Of a stretch of 64,000 nucleotides of DNA, positions 23,884 to 36,251 are shown one piece after another. Position 1 is the stretch's first letter. Each line of letters opens with the position of its first letter. This DNA comes from Pseudopyrenochaeta lycopersici (Eukaryota > Ascomycota > Dothideomycetes > Pleosporales > Pseudopyrenochaetaceae). Position numbers and translations under genes: made by a program. Below the pieces are notes generated by a model. That model saw nothing but the letters and a program-made list of their open reading frames with translations. It searched no databases and was not told where the DNA came from. Location of the stretch: contig NHZP01000027.1 in assembly GCA_003313425.1 (NCBI GenBank), forward strand, positions 496,001 through 560,000. Reading direction: 5' to 3'.

Positions 23884-24185
23884 TGTCAGGGTTCAATCCT
23901 TTCAGGTTACTAGACGCAGGTGAAAGGGTTCAATCCTTCCAAGTTACTAGACGCAGGTGAAAGGTAACGATCCTGCCAAGTTACTAGACGCAGGTGAAAG
24001 GTAACTGTTACCTCTTACCTTTCACCAAGCTAGGTAACTGGATCGGGACTAGCCTGCTCTAGCTTATGTATATAGGCAGCACCTCTCCCCCGAAGGTGAG
24101 AGGTATCTGCTATTTTGTCTATTTCCTTTTAAATTGAGTTTCTTTAACTAAGACCGTCCTAACTGTGCGTGTTGACTGCCTTACA
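23884..24185 (+). repeat. 5' LTR of the gypsy element
   Basis: It begins TGTCAGGG and ends CCTTACA. It contains three copies of GTTACTAGACGCAGGTGAAAGG-type units in its first 120 bp and a 12 bp perfect inverted repeat. It differs from the 3' LTR at 11 sites, all transitions, 10 in CpA/TpG context. Confidence 0.95.
23993..24026 (+). other. Perfect 12 bp hairpin in the 5' LTR
   Basis: GGTGAAAGGTAA (23,993-24,004) pairs with TTACCTTTCACC (24,015-24,026) over a 10-base loop. In the 3' LTR the right arm carries a CpA to TpA change, which introduces a mismatch. Its role is unknown; it could affect transcript folding or dimerisation. Confidence 0.75.
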
Positions 24186-27100
24186 TAATAGCAGATTATA
24201 CAGCGCTTTGGCTCCTCTCTGTAGTTAACACACAGTTGCTTAAGCTGTTACCTCTTAGGTGAGTTTAATAGTAAGGTGGTACTAACGTACTAGGACCAGA
24301 TCCTATCCCCCCTTAGTTAAGCTTTGGGATAGCCCTCGCACAATAGTTAATTTATAGTGCTATCCTCTGCTGCTAGTTTAGCTAAAATTTTATAAGCTAT
24401 TCCCCCTTAGTTAAGCTTTAGAATAGCTTAGAATTTACTAAGTTTTCTTGCTAGTAACCTGTTTCGCACCTTAGTGCCTGCGCTTTGCGCTACCTAAACG
24501 CTAGGATTATTATTAACAAGATACGTCCTATTATTCCCTTCCTTAAATAGGAACACTTTAGGGATTATTCCTACTTTTACATACTACAGTTTATGCGTGT
24601 GTTTTAATTTCGCGCACGTACTGTCTTAAGCACGCATTTACCCTCTAAAACTTCCTAATTAGGTAATTCTCTAAACTTAGCCTATGCACGACACTCCTAA
24701 GTATTTCTTCTAGTTCTAGCAACCTTACCTAACTAATAACACTACTTAACTAATAGTTAAATCTTAAGTCTGCTTACTAAAGCTTAAGGATTCCCTCTAG
24801 TTTTACTTTAACTTTTACTTTTACTTCTATATCTACTCTTACTTCTATCTAACCTTCTTTATTTAACCTAATAGCAGATAGCTCTTATAATAAAGAGTCC
24901 TCTAGCTAGTAGCCTAAATTTTAAGCCTATTAGAAAAATAACGCGTTAGCTAAAACACAGGCAGCTTGTAATTAACTTAGGGAAAGGGCCTATTAACGCT
25001 AAGAGAAGAATAAGAATAAGGCTATAGAGGATTTAGAACTAGTTATCTTAGAAAACTCTATTATTAAAAACGTAGAGTACCCTAAATTTGCGCTAATAAG
25101 CTCCTGTGCTAACTTATTAACTAAGGAAGTTAACCTATATTCCTTCTCTTATAATATAACACAGCGTGCTATAGGAGCTTATTAGATATAGCTACGTAAG
25201 GAAGCTGCTAATCTAGGTCTCCCTAAGGACTTTAATAACTATCTTCCTCTAGGTAGCCTTCTAGGTTTACTACTATCTATAAGCTTAAGTCTACCTACTT
25301 CTATTTAGTAATTAGTACCCTTAGGTATCTAGCTTATAAAGAACTACCCTAGTAAGTTCTTAAGCCTTAAGCCTACGCAACTTGCACGCCTAATAATACT
25401 ATTTAGGTGCGCCTTATATACTCTTAATAAGGATAAGAAGTTATTAGAGATACGCTACCTTAACACTTCTACTCTAAAGCAGGAACTAACTAAATAACAA
25501 TACAGCTTTACTTAATAAAAGGATAAGCTAGTTAAAGAATATAATAAGCTTAGTAAGTAGTAGAATAAGCTCGTTACTAACTATAAGACCTTAGAAGGTT
25601 TATTATAAGAAATTAAGAATAAGCGTAACTCTGCGTTGCGCGACTGTCTGTTATCTAGCTCTCCTAAGGTTTTAGGCCTTACTAGACTTACTCTATTATA
25701 GCTAGCCCTAGGAGCTACAAATAAGCCTCTACTAGGAGGAATAAGTACGCCTATATAAATCCTCCCCTAAGGTAACGCAGCAGGCAGTATTCTTAATAAG
25801 TTTAGTTTCCCTTAGCGTGTTCTACTCTTAACTAACCTTCCTCTTACTTATAAATACTAAATATCCCTAGGCGATATAGTAACGCTAAGCCCTTATCTAA
25901 CTAAGCTCTACTATAAGATTAAAGGGTTATATTAGTTCTTATCTATAAAGAATAAGTAAATTTAGGTACCTCTAGTATACTCTAAGAGTCCTAATCTTTA
26001 TAAGTAGATTATAAAGATACTTAACTATTTTAAAAATAATAGGTTAGACTAGTAATATAATAATATGTAAGTATAATTTATCTTTTAAGCTACTAGTAGT
26101 TCTGCTTAAACCTTACTATAAGAGCCTAATAGGTTTTTATATTAATATAAGGACGACTTTAAGTATTTTTATGTCCTTAACTCTATCTTTAGCAACTGTA
26201 ACTACTACGTTATAGCAGAATAGCGATATAATACTTTAGTCTTCCTAGAACGTGGCTTACTAGAATACCCTACTATAGTTAAAGCATAGGCTCTGTTCTA
26301 GACAGAGTTTAACGCTATCGCTACTTAGCTTAGATAGATTACTGTAACTTAAGCGTACAAGCTTTAGGCTAAGCTTCTAGGCTATCTCTAATAGAGCCTT
26401 AGCAGCGCGCCTGCTGTCTATACTACTGCTAACTTCTAATCTCTTTATAATATAATTAATAATGCATGTTAGAGCTACGACCTCTAGTAATTACCTTAGT
26501 ATCTCGCTAATTAAACAAAGGAGCGTAACGCGCCAGCTAGACTAAGCCTAGCACTGCCTCGTAAATTTGTTCTAAGGATAGCGGCGGATAAGCCTATTAA
26601 GAAAGCTAGTAAGCCTGCTCTAGGCCTACGTCTGTTATTTAAAGATAATAGAATAGGTAACTATAAGCTAGCTAACAGTCCTAAGCCTTATAACGCAGAC
26701 TCTAGCTATAACTAGTATTAAGGAAATCCGCGCGGTAACCTAGCTACTAATTATTACGTGTACGTAAGCTTAGAGACTAGTAACTCTAACTATAAAGAAG
26801 CCTCTAATAGTAATAGTAACGAAGCTAAGGTTGTTATTTATTTAGAGGAAGAGTAACCCTAGATAAAAGTCCTTTATCTAGGGTTAATAATTAGTCTTAG
26901 GAAACTGCGCTAGCTACTACTTACTAGGGCGGCATACATAAGTCTGTAGCGTAGGCACTCCTATAACGCACGTAAGCTGTCTAGAAAGATAAGCTATATC
27001 TAGACAGCCTAGACTAGTTTGCTTTCTTAAGTATAATTAGATAATAAGAAAACGCCCCCTACGTCGCCTAGACATTGGCAGACAACAGGGTAGATACGAA

Positions 27101-30100
27101 CTTTATCTTACAGTAGTTCCTTTAGCTTACCTAGGGGTTCTAACTAATTCCTCTTATTACGCCTATTATATATAAAGGATATAAAGGCGTTACTTTAGAA
27201 TCTATTACTTACAGGGTTAAATTCTGTATAAAAATTAATTCCTACTTTAAGTATACTTCCGCCTATATTCTTAACTAGTGTAGGGCCTTTAACCTAGTAT
27301 TAGGATTCTGCTAGAAGAAACTGTACGCACTACGCTTTAATTACTATTAGGGTATAATTAAATTCCTTAACGCATACTGCTAAATAGAATGCTAGTAATA
27401 CTTATATACACTACAAGTTATCTGCGAGTAAGCTACGCCTAACGCCTCTATACAGCCTAGTTCCTCTACAAATAGCAGGAATAAAGGTAAGACTAGCTAA
27501 TAATAGGTAAAGTTAGATACTACAGCCTTAGTAAAGCTAGACAATAAATACTAAGTACTACACTAGTAAACTAAACCTGCGGTAGGCATTAAGGTCGTCT
27601 TGCTAAGAGCTATTCGGGCGTTTGCTAAACAAAAAAACTACCCTCTGTTTATAATAGTTTATCGCTTACTACTAAGAGTGTTATAGAAAATCTATTACGC
27701 AGTAGTATAAAAGGACTATAATAAGTTCTTTAACCCTCCTAAGAAAGTCTTGTTAAAAGATATCCTACCTCTGCACCTGCTTAAGGAATATACCTTAATT
27801 ATTCCTGTGTTTAATAAAGCAGCCGCGGCTAAGCTCCTAGATTACTTAGAATATAACTATAAGATTAAGCTTAAGCTAGGAGCTAAGGTACCTAATTATT
27901 AAGCGAGACTATTTTCTAGTAAATAGTTTAAAGCTATTAAGTAATATATTTAAGAGATAGAGGCCTAGGATTTTATCTTCTAGAGACTCTCTGCTATATA
28001 AAATAACTTACTTATTATCGCTAAACCTAGTAGTAGTATCTAAGTCTGCGTAGATTATTAAGACCTTAATAAAGCCTCTATTAAGGATTAATACCTAATT
28101 ACTTTCTTTTGTAAGACTTTAGCTAAGCTTAACAAAGCTATTATCTTTTCTAAATTTAATGTTATGCACGCTTTTTATTAAATTTATATAAAGCCTAGTT
28201 TAGAGTAGCTTACTACCTTCTCTACGCGTTAGAGTACTTATTAATACCGCGTAATGCCTATAGGCCTCTATAATACTCTAGCTACATTTTAAAGAGTAAT
28301 TAATAGCGCTCTTTTTAAGTACCTTAATAAGTTTTATACCGCCTATCTAGATAATATCTTAGTTTTCTTAGAATTAGTAGAAGCCTATATAGAGTATGTA
28401 AAAAAGGTACTTACGCGCTTTAAGGAAAAAGGGTTCTATATAGACCCGCGTAAATTAGAATTTTATATAGACTATATTAAGTTCCTAGGTATAATAATTA
28501 CAAATAAGGGTATTAAAATTAACTCTAAGAAGATTAAGGCTGTACAGTAATAAGAAATACTAAAGACTGCCTAAGATATACTTACTTTCCTTAGGTACAC
28601 TAGCTTCTCTTAGCGCTTTATTAAAGGCTACTTAAAGATAGCGTTACTACTTATACGCCTTATTAAGGCTACTATTATAAAAAAGAAAAGTAGTAATCTT
28701 AATAAACCCGCTTATAAGAAGGTTTATTATAAGCTAATTATATAAGAGGAAGAGGAAGTAAAAGCTTTTAAGGCTCTTAAAGCAGCATTTTGTATAGGCG
28801 TAGTGTTAAAGTATTTTAATCCTGCTAAGTAAATCTATATCTTTACTAATACGTTAGGATAAGTATTAGGTAAAGTTATAAAGTAATATAATAATAAGGA
28901 CGTCTTATAACCTATTACTTTCTTTTTAAAGAAACACTCTCTAGTAGAGTGTAACTATAACATCTATAATCTTAAACTTATAGTAATTATATAGGTATTT
29001 AAAGAATAGGAGCCTAAACTTATAAGCTCTTCTTAACTAATATAGGTAATAATAGACTATAAGAACTTAGAATAGTTTATAATAACTAAAAAACTTAGCT
29101 AATAGTAAGTATAGTAGTTCTTATTTCTTAGCTAGTTTAACTTTAAGATTATCTATGCCCCTAGGGAAACTAATAGTAAAGTAGACGCTTTAAGCTGTTA
29201 ACCTTAGGATACCCTAACAGACGCAGAAGACCCTTATTATAGTATACAGGCTGCTATTCTTAGACTCTAAGTACTCTCCTTAGGCATATAACTAGTAGTT
29301 GCAACAGCCTTGCGCGCCTTAGCCCTTAGTTAACCTAAGTCCCTAGACTAAATGTCCTAGGAATAAGCTAAGGTAGTATAATTTTGCTTTACCTGCGCTC
29401 GTGAAATAAACTTTCCTATAGAATTTAATAATAATAATAATAATCCTACGCCTATTAACAGTATAATAGATCCTTCGCTGCCTTATTACGAGGATAACTA
29501 TTAGTTAATAGAAGAAATCCTAGACGCCGCGTACGCTGACAACGCTATAGCTAAAAAGGCCTTTAAAGCTATTAATATAGAAACTACTAAATTACTATTA
29601 TAGTTTTATAAGAATAGCTACTATTTCTCTGCTGCAGACCTGTTAAGCACAGGTAAAGGAGCTTCCTAACGCCTGTAGATAGATAAGACTAGGCTTTACG
29701 TGCCTCCTAACTTATAGTTACGCTAACGTATTATAGAGTTGTGTTATAACTATTAAATTACTAGTTATAAGGGCCCTTATAATACATTCTTCCTTATATA
29801 CTTGTAGTATTACTAGCTAAAGATGCACCTGTTAATTAAATAGTATTATAACGCGTGTACTACTTATTACTAAATAAAAAGCCTTTAGGACAGTAAGCAT
29901 AGTTACTTATAGCTACTGCTAGTACCTTATAGACGCTAGACAGAAATTTTAGTTAATTTTATTTAAGATTTACCTGCCTCTTAGCTAGATAGCTGTACTT
30001 TTAAGAATATCTTTATTATTATAGACTGCCTTATAAAAAGACAGCACTTTTTCTCTACGTATAGCTATACTATAGCTAAAGCTGCTAGGTACTTTATAGA

Positions 30101-31177
30101 GGTCTTTAAATTATATAGCATTCCCCTTAGTATTATCTCTAACTACAGTTCAAATTTTGTTAGTTAGTTTTAGAGGCAGGTCTGTAAGTAACTACGTATC
30201 TAACAGCGCTTATTAATAGCCTATTACCCTAAAATAGACAGGCAGACTAAGTAGGTAAATTAAGCCTTAGAAATTTATCTTTATTAGTATATTAACTACG
30301 CATAAACTAACTAGGCTGCCTAGCTTTACGTCGCTAAGTTTTAGGCTAATAATATAGTTAACGCCTCTACAGGCATAACGCTATTCTTTACAGATCTTAG
30401 ATATTACCCTTGTAGTAGTATATACCTAGGGGAAAACTATAATAAAAAGCTTAGTAGCGCTGCAGCTAGTAATAAAATCTAAGTAGACAAGCTTATAAAT
30501 ACCTACGTAGACCTAGTTACTTATTTATAAGAATAAATGCTATAGGCTTAATAAGAATAAGCTTACTACGCTAACACCTCTCGCTAATTAGTACTAAAGT
30601 ACGCTATTAGAGACTAAGTTATAGTTAATATAATTAATTAGTCTACTAAACAGAAATTAAAGAAGCTAGACCTTAAGTAGGTAGGGCCTTACAGCGTTAT
30701 AAGAGTCGTGCATAATAGCTAGGCGTATTAATTAGACCTTCTACTAGATATATTAGGCAGCAGAGTTTTTCCTATATTTTATCTTAAGCTTCTTTAGCTT
30801 ACGCCCTTAAAAGGGCTTCTAGATTAAGCGCTAGCTTAGCTAGTAGCTATTAAGGTAATTAATCCTAATAGTAAGGTTTAAGACAAGTAGCTTATTAATA
30901 ATTTTCTTAATTACTAGTAAACTAGCGTTAAAGGCCGCTAAAAGCGTAAGTAGCAGTACCTAATTAAATAAACTAGATACCTAAAACCTACCTAGCACCT
31001 AGCAACTAAGTACCCTAATAACTACAACGCTTATCTATTTTATTAGCGACAGCCTAATAAGCCTAAGCTACCTACTTATTATATACCTCTAAATTAGTTA
31101 CTACTTAATAAGGATAGGCTAGCTGCAGAAGAGTATCTTAGCGGCGACAAAGGTATCTAAACAGTTTTGCTTAAGTT

Positions 31178-31264
31178 AGCGCGCCTTAATTTACCTTAAT
31201 TTGCGCGCCTTTAGCCTTAATTTACGCGCCTTTAGCCTTAATTCGCGTATCTATAGCCTTAAGA
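31178..31264 (+). repeat. Tandem TAGCCTTAATTT units before the 3' LTR
   Basis: Three to four degenerate units of about 19-20 bp match the block that ends gypsy copy 1 near 9,036-9,130. Confidence 0.85.
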
Positions 31265-31587
31265 TTACCTACCTTCGCCCTTACTTTGCGCAGTGCGCCT
31301 TGCTTTACGCGCTACGTCTAGGGACCTTACAACTAAATAAAAATTACAAAGGTTACTCTTATATGTATTGTACGAAGGTCTTTAGGTTCTATTTTCGCGT
31401 CGCAGGGTAGAAGTATTAGAAAACACCTTAGAGCTTAGTAATTTTATATAAGAAACTGTTTAGACATGCGCAGCGCTATATAAAGCCTATTACTAGATTT
31501 ACTAAGTTAGAGGGACTTAGTAGTAAATAGTTTTCTTATGTTTTATCTTAAATTTTTGTCTCTTAGTTTAGAGGCCCTTACTATTTT

Positions 31588-31601
31588 GAAGGGAGGGGTC
31601 G
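31588..31601 (+). promoter_or_regulatory. Polypurine tract of the gypsy element
   Basis: The purine-rich GAAGGGAGGGG stretch sits directly before the 3' LTR start at 31,602, where plus-strand DNA synthesis is primed in LTR retroelements. Confidence 0.7.
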
Positions 31602-31903
31602 TGTTAGGGTTTAATCCTTTTAGGTTACTAGACGCAGGTGAAAGGGTTTAATCCTTCCAAGTTACTAGACGCAGGTAAAAGGTAACGATCCTGCCAAGTT
31701 ACTAGACGCAGGTGAAAGGTAACTGTTACCTCTTACCTTTTACCAAGCTAGGTAACTGGATCGGGACTAGCCTGCTCTAGCTTATATATATAGGCAGCAC
31801 CTCTCCCCCGAAGGTGAGAGGTATCTGCTATTTTGTCCATTTCCTTTTAAATTGAGTTTCTTCAACTAAAACCGTCCCAACTGTGCGTGTTGACTGCCTT
31901 ACA
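31602..31903 (+). repeat. 3' LTR of the gypsy element
   Basis: It begins TGTTAGGG and ends CCTTACA, with the same length (302 bp) and three internal units as the 5' LTR, followed by the GCGGA target duplication. Confidence 0.95.
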
Positions 31904-31908
31904 GCGGA

Positions 31909-32491
31909 CGATTTTAATCTTGATTGTAACTACAAAAACTAGTCTAAACCTATATTTAAGGAAGAGTTAATTAGGTGTATTAGGAAACGGTTCTAAGATA
32001 TATTTTTTAGAAATATGTAAGTGTACTGCAGGTAATAGTATAGCTGTTAGAGGTTGTAGATGTTACGAACATGAGTAGGAAGGGCGGCGGTTATAAGGAT
32101 GGAGGAGAAGAGGCACGGACGACCTACGAGCAGGCCGAGCCTCTAAATTAATTAATAACGCCAGGGTTACGTAATTGTAGAAAACCTACGCCAAGTCAGA
32201 CTTGGTCCTGTAGGACAGAGATAAACCTAGAAAACCTAGAAGGGGTCTTACAGAAAATCTATAAGATAGCATATATATAGATTAATATAATATAGCCCTT
32301 ATAGTATATTATAATTAACTTAATAATTATTAAGTATATACTAATCTTACTCTTTCTGTTTAACTCTTTAGTTCTACTTATCTATAGAATACTTATAAAG
32401 AACTTAAACTAGTTAACACTAGTTACTTTATATTATAACTACTTAATTAGATCTTTAATAGTAGATTAGGCTGACGATCTGCAATAGTTGT
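31909..32491. other. AT-rich degraded sequence between two LTR insertions
   Basis: No gene is seen. A GC-richer block at about 32,058-32,200 may be a fragment of another retroelement, and the remainder is TA-rich. Confidence 0.45.
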
Positions 32492-32496
32492 GCAAT

Positions 32497-32886
32497 TGTT
32501 ACGATCCTGCCGAGACCTCGTCCCAGTGGTCCCAACTAAAACCCCCAAGTATTGGACAAACAACCGAAGTCACGTGATGTGCTCAGTTGATCAGTATGAT
32601 CAGTGTCACTGAGCACACCAAGCACACTGAGCAATCTTCATAATCCCTATATATATAGTTCACGACAATAAACCCTTATAGCTTATTATGTTTAACTTAA
32701 TATTATACTCTATAGTATAGTAATAGCAATACTAATTATTCTTAAACCCTTAGTACTCTTTATAGAAGCGCCTTCTTACTGTCTTAGTATTAAAACCCCC
32801 GTCTATTAAGTCCCTTACTCTATCCCCGAGAACCAACCTTGCGGTCTTATTGGTTATCTTCACTGATAGCTTTTAAGATCTTCACA
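32497..32886 (+). repeat. Solo LTR of a second LTR family, GCAAT target duplication
   Basis: The 390 bp unit starts TGTTACGATCCTGCC and ends TTCACA. A TATATATATA box near 32,648 and an AATAAA near 32,669 fit LTR promoter and polyadenylation signals. GCAAT lies directly before it (32,492-32,496) and directly after it (32,887-32,891). The right GCAAT is also the start of a tandem repeat unit, so the duplication could be partly coincidental. No internal region of this family was found nearby. Confidence 0.75.
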
Positions 32887-32958
32887 GCAATGTCTACAAG
32901 GTCCGCAATGTCTACAGGTCCGCAATGTCTACAAGGTCCGCAATGTCTACAATGTTCC
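32887..32958. repeat. Tandem repeat, 17-19 bp unit, four copies
   Basis: Four units of GCAATGTCTACAAGGTCC (one shortened by a base, the last altered to AATGTTCC) follow the solo LTR immediately. Confidence 0.9.
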
Positions 32959-32959
32959 T

Positions 32960-33521
32960 AATCCCTATATTACGTGTAATACGAAGGGAATAGGCTTAAC
33001 AAAGCTAGATTGCTTGAATATAGGCTAATAATAAGGACTGAAACTGACGAGAGCGAGATAGTACGACGGCCTTGGGGACATCTTAGCGAGAGGATTTTAA
33101 GGTTACTAAGTAGATTAAGAAACAACTCTAGCAAGATATGACGATATCTAGAAAGGGAAAGAAGCAGATCCTAAACCTAGGTAAAGCTAAAGAGGTTGTG
33201 GTAGTTAAGAAGGAGCCTGTTGTTGTGCAAGATGTTGTGATAGCTACTTCTCGTTAAGGGCAACCAATTAAGCTACCACAGAGGCTGTTTATATATTCTA
33301 ACACTGCGAAACTGTTCTATATAGTACTATACAGTTACTTACTAAGCAATCTTCCAATAACATATTTTAGCTGTGGAGCCTAGTTAAGTTTAATAGTGTT
33401 ATGACCTACGGAGACAGGCTTCAGGTAGCGAAGTACTACAGGACACAGCTCGAGCATAAAGGGCTAGTGGAGCGGTTTGCGACCTATTGTCTGAAGAAGC
33501 AGAGATTACATGCACAGATAG
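32960..33521 (+). other. Possible retroelement linker remnant
   Basis: A lysine-rich plus-strand reading (KGKKQILNLGKAKEVVVVKK near 33,145-33,210, then SR-GQPIKLPQRL near 33,250) resembles charged linker segments of retroelement polyproteins. No catalytic motif is present. The reading is broken by several stops. Confidence 0.25.
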
Positions 33522-35044
33522 TGTGCAGGGGCAGAGGCCTCAGCAAGCTTCTCCCTGTCGATGGTAGCCTTGAGCACATTGAACACAGCTCGTCATCTCA
33601 TGCAGGTTGAGATGAGAGAGGTAGGAGGTAGGTAACGAGGTTGAACAAGGACGGGTGGGTGACTGTAACTGTCTGTCTTTTTCTTATATTTTCTGTTTTC
33701 TCTGTCTGCGTGTTTTCTGTGTTGCCTATGTTGCCTCCCTTTTCTCGCCTGCCTGCCTGCCTCCTTATATCCTTATTTTTCTGCCAATCTCGCTTAATTA
33801 CCTCTGAGTCTAAGCTGCTGTGGTCTGAGCTGCTGTGGCCTAAGCTGCTTCATCTGAACTGCTGCATCTAACTAGCTGAGATGCCCTTAGTAGCTAGGTC
33901 ACCAAGTGCATCGGCACACTATACTTATAAATCTATATCGAGCGTTAGCATAGGGTTAAGCTAGAGTAGTCTAATATAAATAAGAGCCTTTATAACTACC
34001 TAAGTAGACTAGTAAGCTAAATTACTTATTGTTAGGCTACAAGGCGGAGAGCTTAGGTAGCCGCTGACTGGTTACCAGTACGACGTTAAGTACTATTCTG
34101 TTCAGCATAATCTGCAGATAGCAGATCATTGTTACCTTTTGGGTTGTTTGGCGCAGTGGGAGCAGACCTGTGTCCTGACACTTATTAGTTAAATTAAGAT
34201 AGGCATAGCTCTATTTATAAGTTAATATTTTGTCTTTTAGTATTTTATCTATTTTCTTAATATATTTTTAGGTAGCTTATTTCTTTCTACTCTATAGAAC
34301 GCGTAAGTATTAAGATTATATCTTGTTATAAACTAAAATAATTATTAGGATCCTCTTATATACTAGGAAATCTAAAAGCTTTAGTAGTAGATAAGAGTAA
34401 GTTTAATAGGGTTACTATATTAAGTATACACTTTAGTACTCTAAGTTAAAATTTTAATAAGTATTATATTCTTATAAGAAACTAAAGATAACTATAAAAA
34501 GAGAATCTATAGTCTATTTCATAAGCCTTCTTATCTATTCTTTAGTAACTCTATCTTATTATTAAGAACTATTATAATCTATTATTTAAGTAACTCTTTC
34601 TAATTAATTATATTAGATAATTTATTATAATCTGTTACCTTCGTAATTTATTCTAATAGATTACTTATTGTGCTGATGCACAGTAGCCTGGCTGCTAAGG
34701 GCATCTTAGCTAGTTAGATGCAGTAGTTCAGATGCAGTAGCTTAGGCCACGGCAGCTTAGACTCAGAGGTAATTAAGCGAGATTGGCAGAAAAATAAGGA
34801 TATAAGGAGGCAGGCAGGCAGGCGAGAAAAGGGGAGGCAACATAGGCAACACAGAAAACAGGCAGACAGAGAAAACAGAAAATATAAGAAAAAGACAGAC
34901 AGATACAGTCACCCACCCGTCCTTGTTCAATCTCGTTACCTACCTCCTACCTCTCTCATCTCATCCTCTATGGGATGACTACCTAGCTGTGTTCAGTGTG
35001 CTCAACGACAGGGAGAAGCTTGCTGAGGCCTCTGGTCCTGCACA
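33522..35044. mobile_element. Element-like structure with long inverted repeats (397 and 376 bp arms)
   Basis: The left arm (33,522-33,918) begins TGTGCAGG and ends CGGCACA. The right arm (34,669-35,044) is its reverse complement, ending CCTGCACA. The arms are very similar by eye, including a GCCTGCCTGCCTGCC run and a CTTATATTTTCTGTTTTC run. They enclose about 750 bp of AT-rich sequence in which only a short GC-richer patch (about 34,030-34,180, with TTGGCGCAGTGGGAGC) stands out. ATAG occurs on both outer flanks. It may be a foldback or MITE-like element, or two solo LTRs inserted in opposite orientation. No transposase remains. Confidence 0.6.
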
Positions 35045-36251
35045 ATAGTATATAAGATTTGGAATATAAGATATAGTATAATAACTCTAGCTTAATTAGA
35101 GGGCTAAGCTAAAGTAGTTATATGTTACATTAAGGTAGATTTCTATCCTATTACTATAGTAACTATTACTATAGTAATTAACTTTACTCTCTTATTCTAC
35201 AAATATATAGCTTCTCTTTCCCTATAGCTATTCAGATAACTAAGTTTATAATATGTATCTTCTATTAAAACTAAGAGATATAAGCTTAAATTGCCTATTA
35301 TAGTACTTAATCTACTTTGCTACTATCTCTTCAGTCTTACTACTCTCTTTAGCTAGGCCCTATAGGTTTAGGAACGCTATCTTCTAGTAAGTATAGAAAG
35401 AAATTTATCAAGTGATTATAAGATATAAAGGTACAGAAATTTAATGTTTTATTGTAAAATTACTTGCTTACACAGCCTGCTCGCTTACTATACATAAAGT
35501 GCTAAGTACTGCTAAGAGTCTAGATACTGTAGTAACCTAGTAGTATAGATCCTATTTAACTTAACCACAATAGTTAGAGGTATTTTAAAGCAACTATCAA
35601 CTTAATTTAGTTGCTCTAATATTATTAGCGTAGATCTAGTACAGATGTAGGTGTTATCCTAGATAACTACTCTATGTGACGTATAGTTTTAGGTAATAGT
35701 ACTTGCTTTACACTACAGATAATAGTGAAGAGACTGGTCTATATTACTGTGCCTCAGCTATAGGAGAAAATAATACTTGTCTTCCCCGCTTCGCGCGGTT
35801 GGCGCAGGTTTTGAGCGGGTCTTTCGCTCTGCACGCTAGCCCTTAGAACAGCCTAGCGCGATAGTACCGCAATTACTAAGATTCAAACTGACGATATCTC
35901 GTTACACTCTACGTACCTAGTATAGTTACAGCAAGACCCTGCACTTTAACTGCATCTTTGGGTGGGTAATCCATACTTGGCTATTCCTCAGCCATTTCTG
36001 ATCTTAGTCGAGCAGCTCAAGCTGATAGTTGGCCGTCTAACGAGTGCTCCGTCAACCGGATTAACTGCACAGGCTAGTAGTCCTGGTCCAACACCAACAA
36101 AAAACCATACCTGTATCATAGATAGTATTGCCGAGAATTGCTCTAGCGCATCTGGGCCAGGGACAGCGCCATCGCCAAGCTTTCCCAACTCCTGCTTATA
36201 ATCCGCCAAATAGCTAGCATCGTAAAGCAAGAACTCCTCTTTAATCCTCAG
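35045..36251. other. AT-rich remnant, then intergenic sequence
   Basis: From 35,045 to about 35,760 the sequence is TA-rich with retroelement-like texture (GGAATATAAGATATAG and similar) but no motif. From about 35,780 to 36,250 composition normalises. It holds the 3' flank of the methyltransferase gene; short open frames there show no family signature. Confidence 0.5.

Larger units (their letters stand above)
23884..31903 (+). mobile_element. Complete Ty3/gypsy LTR retrotransposon (chromovirus-like), GCGGA target duplication
   Basis: Two 302 bp LTRs (23,884-24,185 and 31,602-31,903) in direct orientation bound an 8,020 bp element. GCGGA lies at 23,879-23,883 and again at 31,904-31,908. The reverse transcriptase reads through stops as MPIGLYNTLATF, then KFYTAYLDN at about 28,330-28,355 (family YLDD). 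Integrase and its C-terminal part (KKLDLKWVGPYSVI-like) lie to about 30,710. A chromodomain-like stretch (YLIK, TRYLKPT) lies near 30,950-31,000. Gag is probably in 24,800-27,500 but poorly readable. Nearly every Gln or Trp codon is TAG or TAA, so it cannot be autonomous. A purine tract before the 3' LTR and short tandem units at 31,180-31,262 complete it. It is the less RIPed of two copies in the window. Confidence 0.95.

Noticed and set aside
35780..35950. Possible tRNA-like or retroelement primer-related sequence
   Set aside because: No cloverleaf with consistent arms could be drawn, and the B-box-like match is weak.
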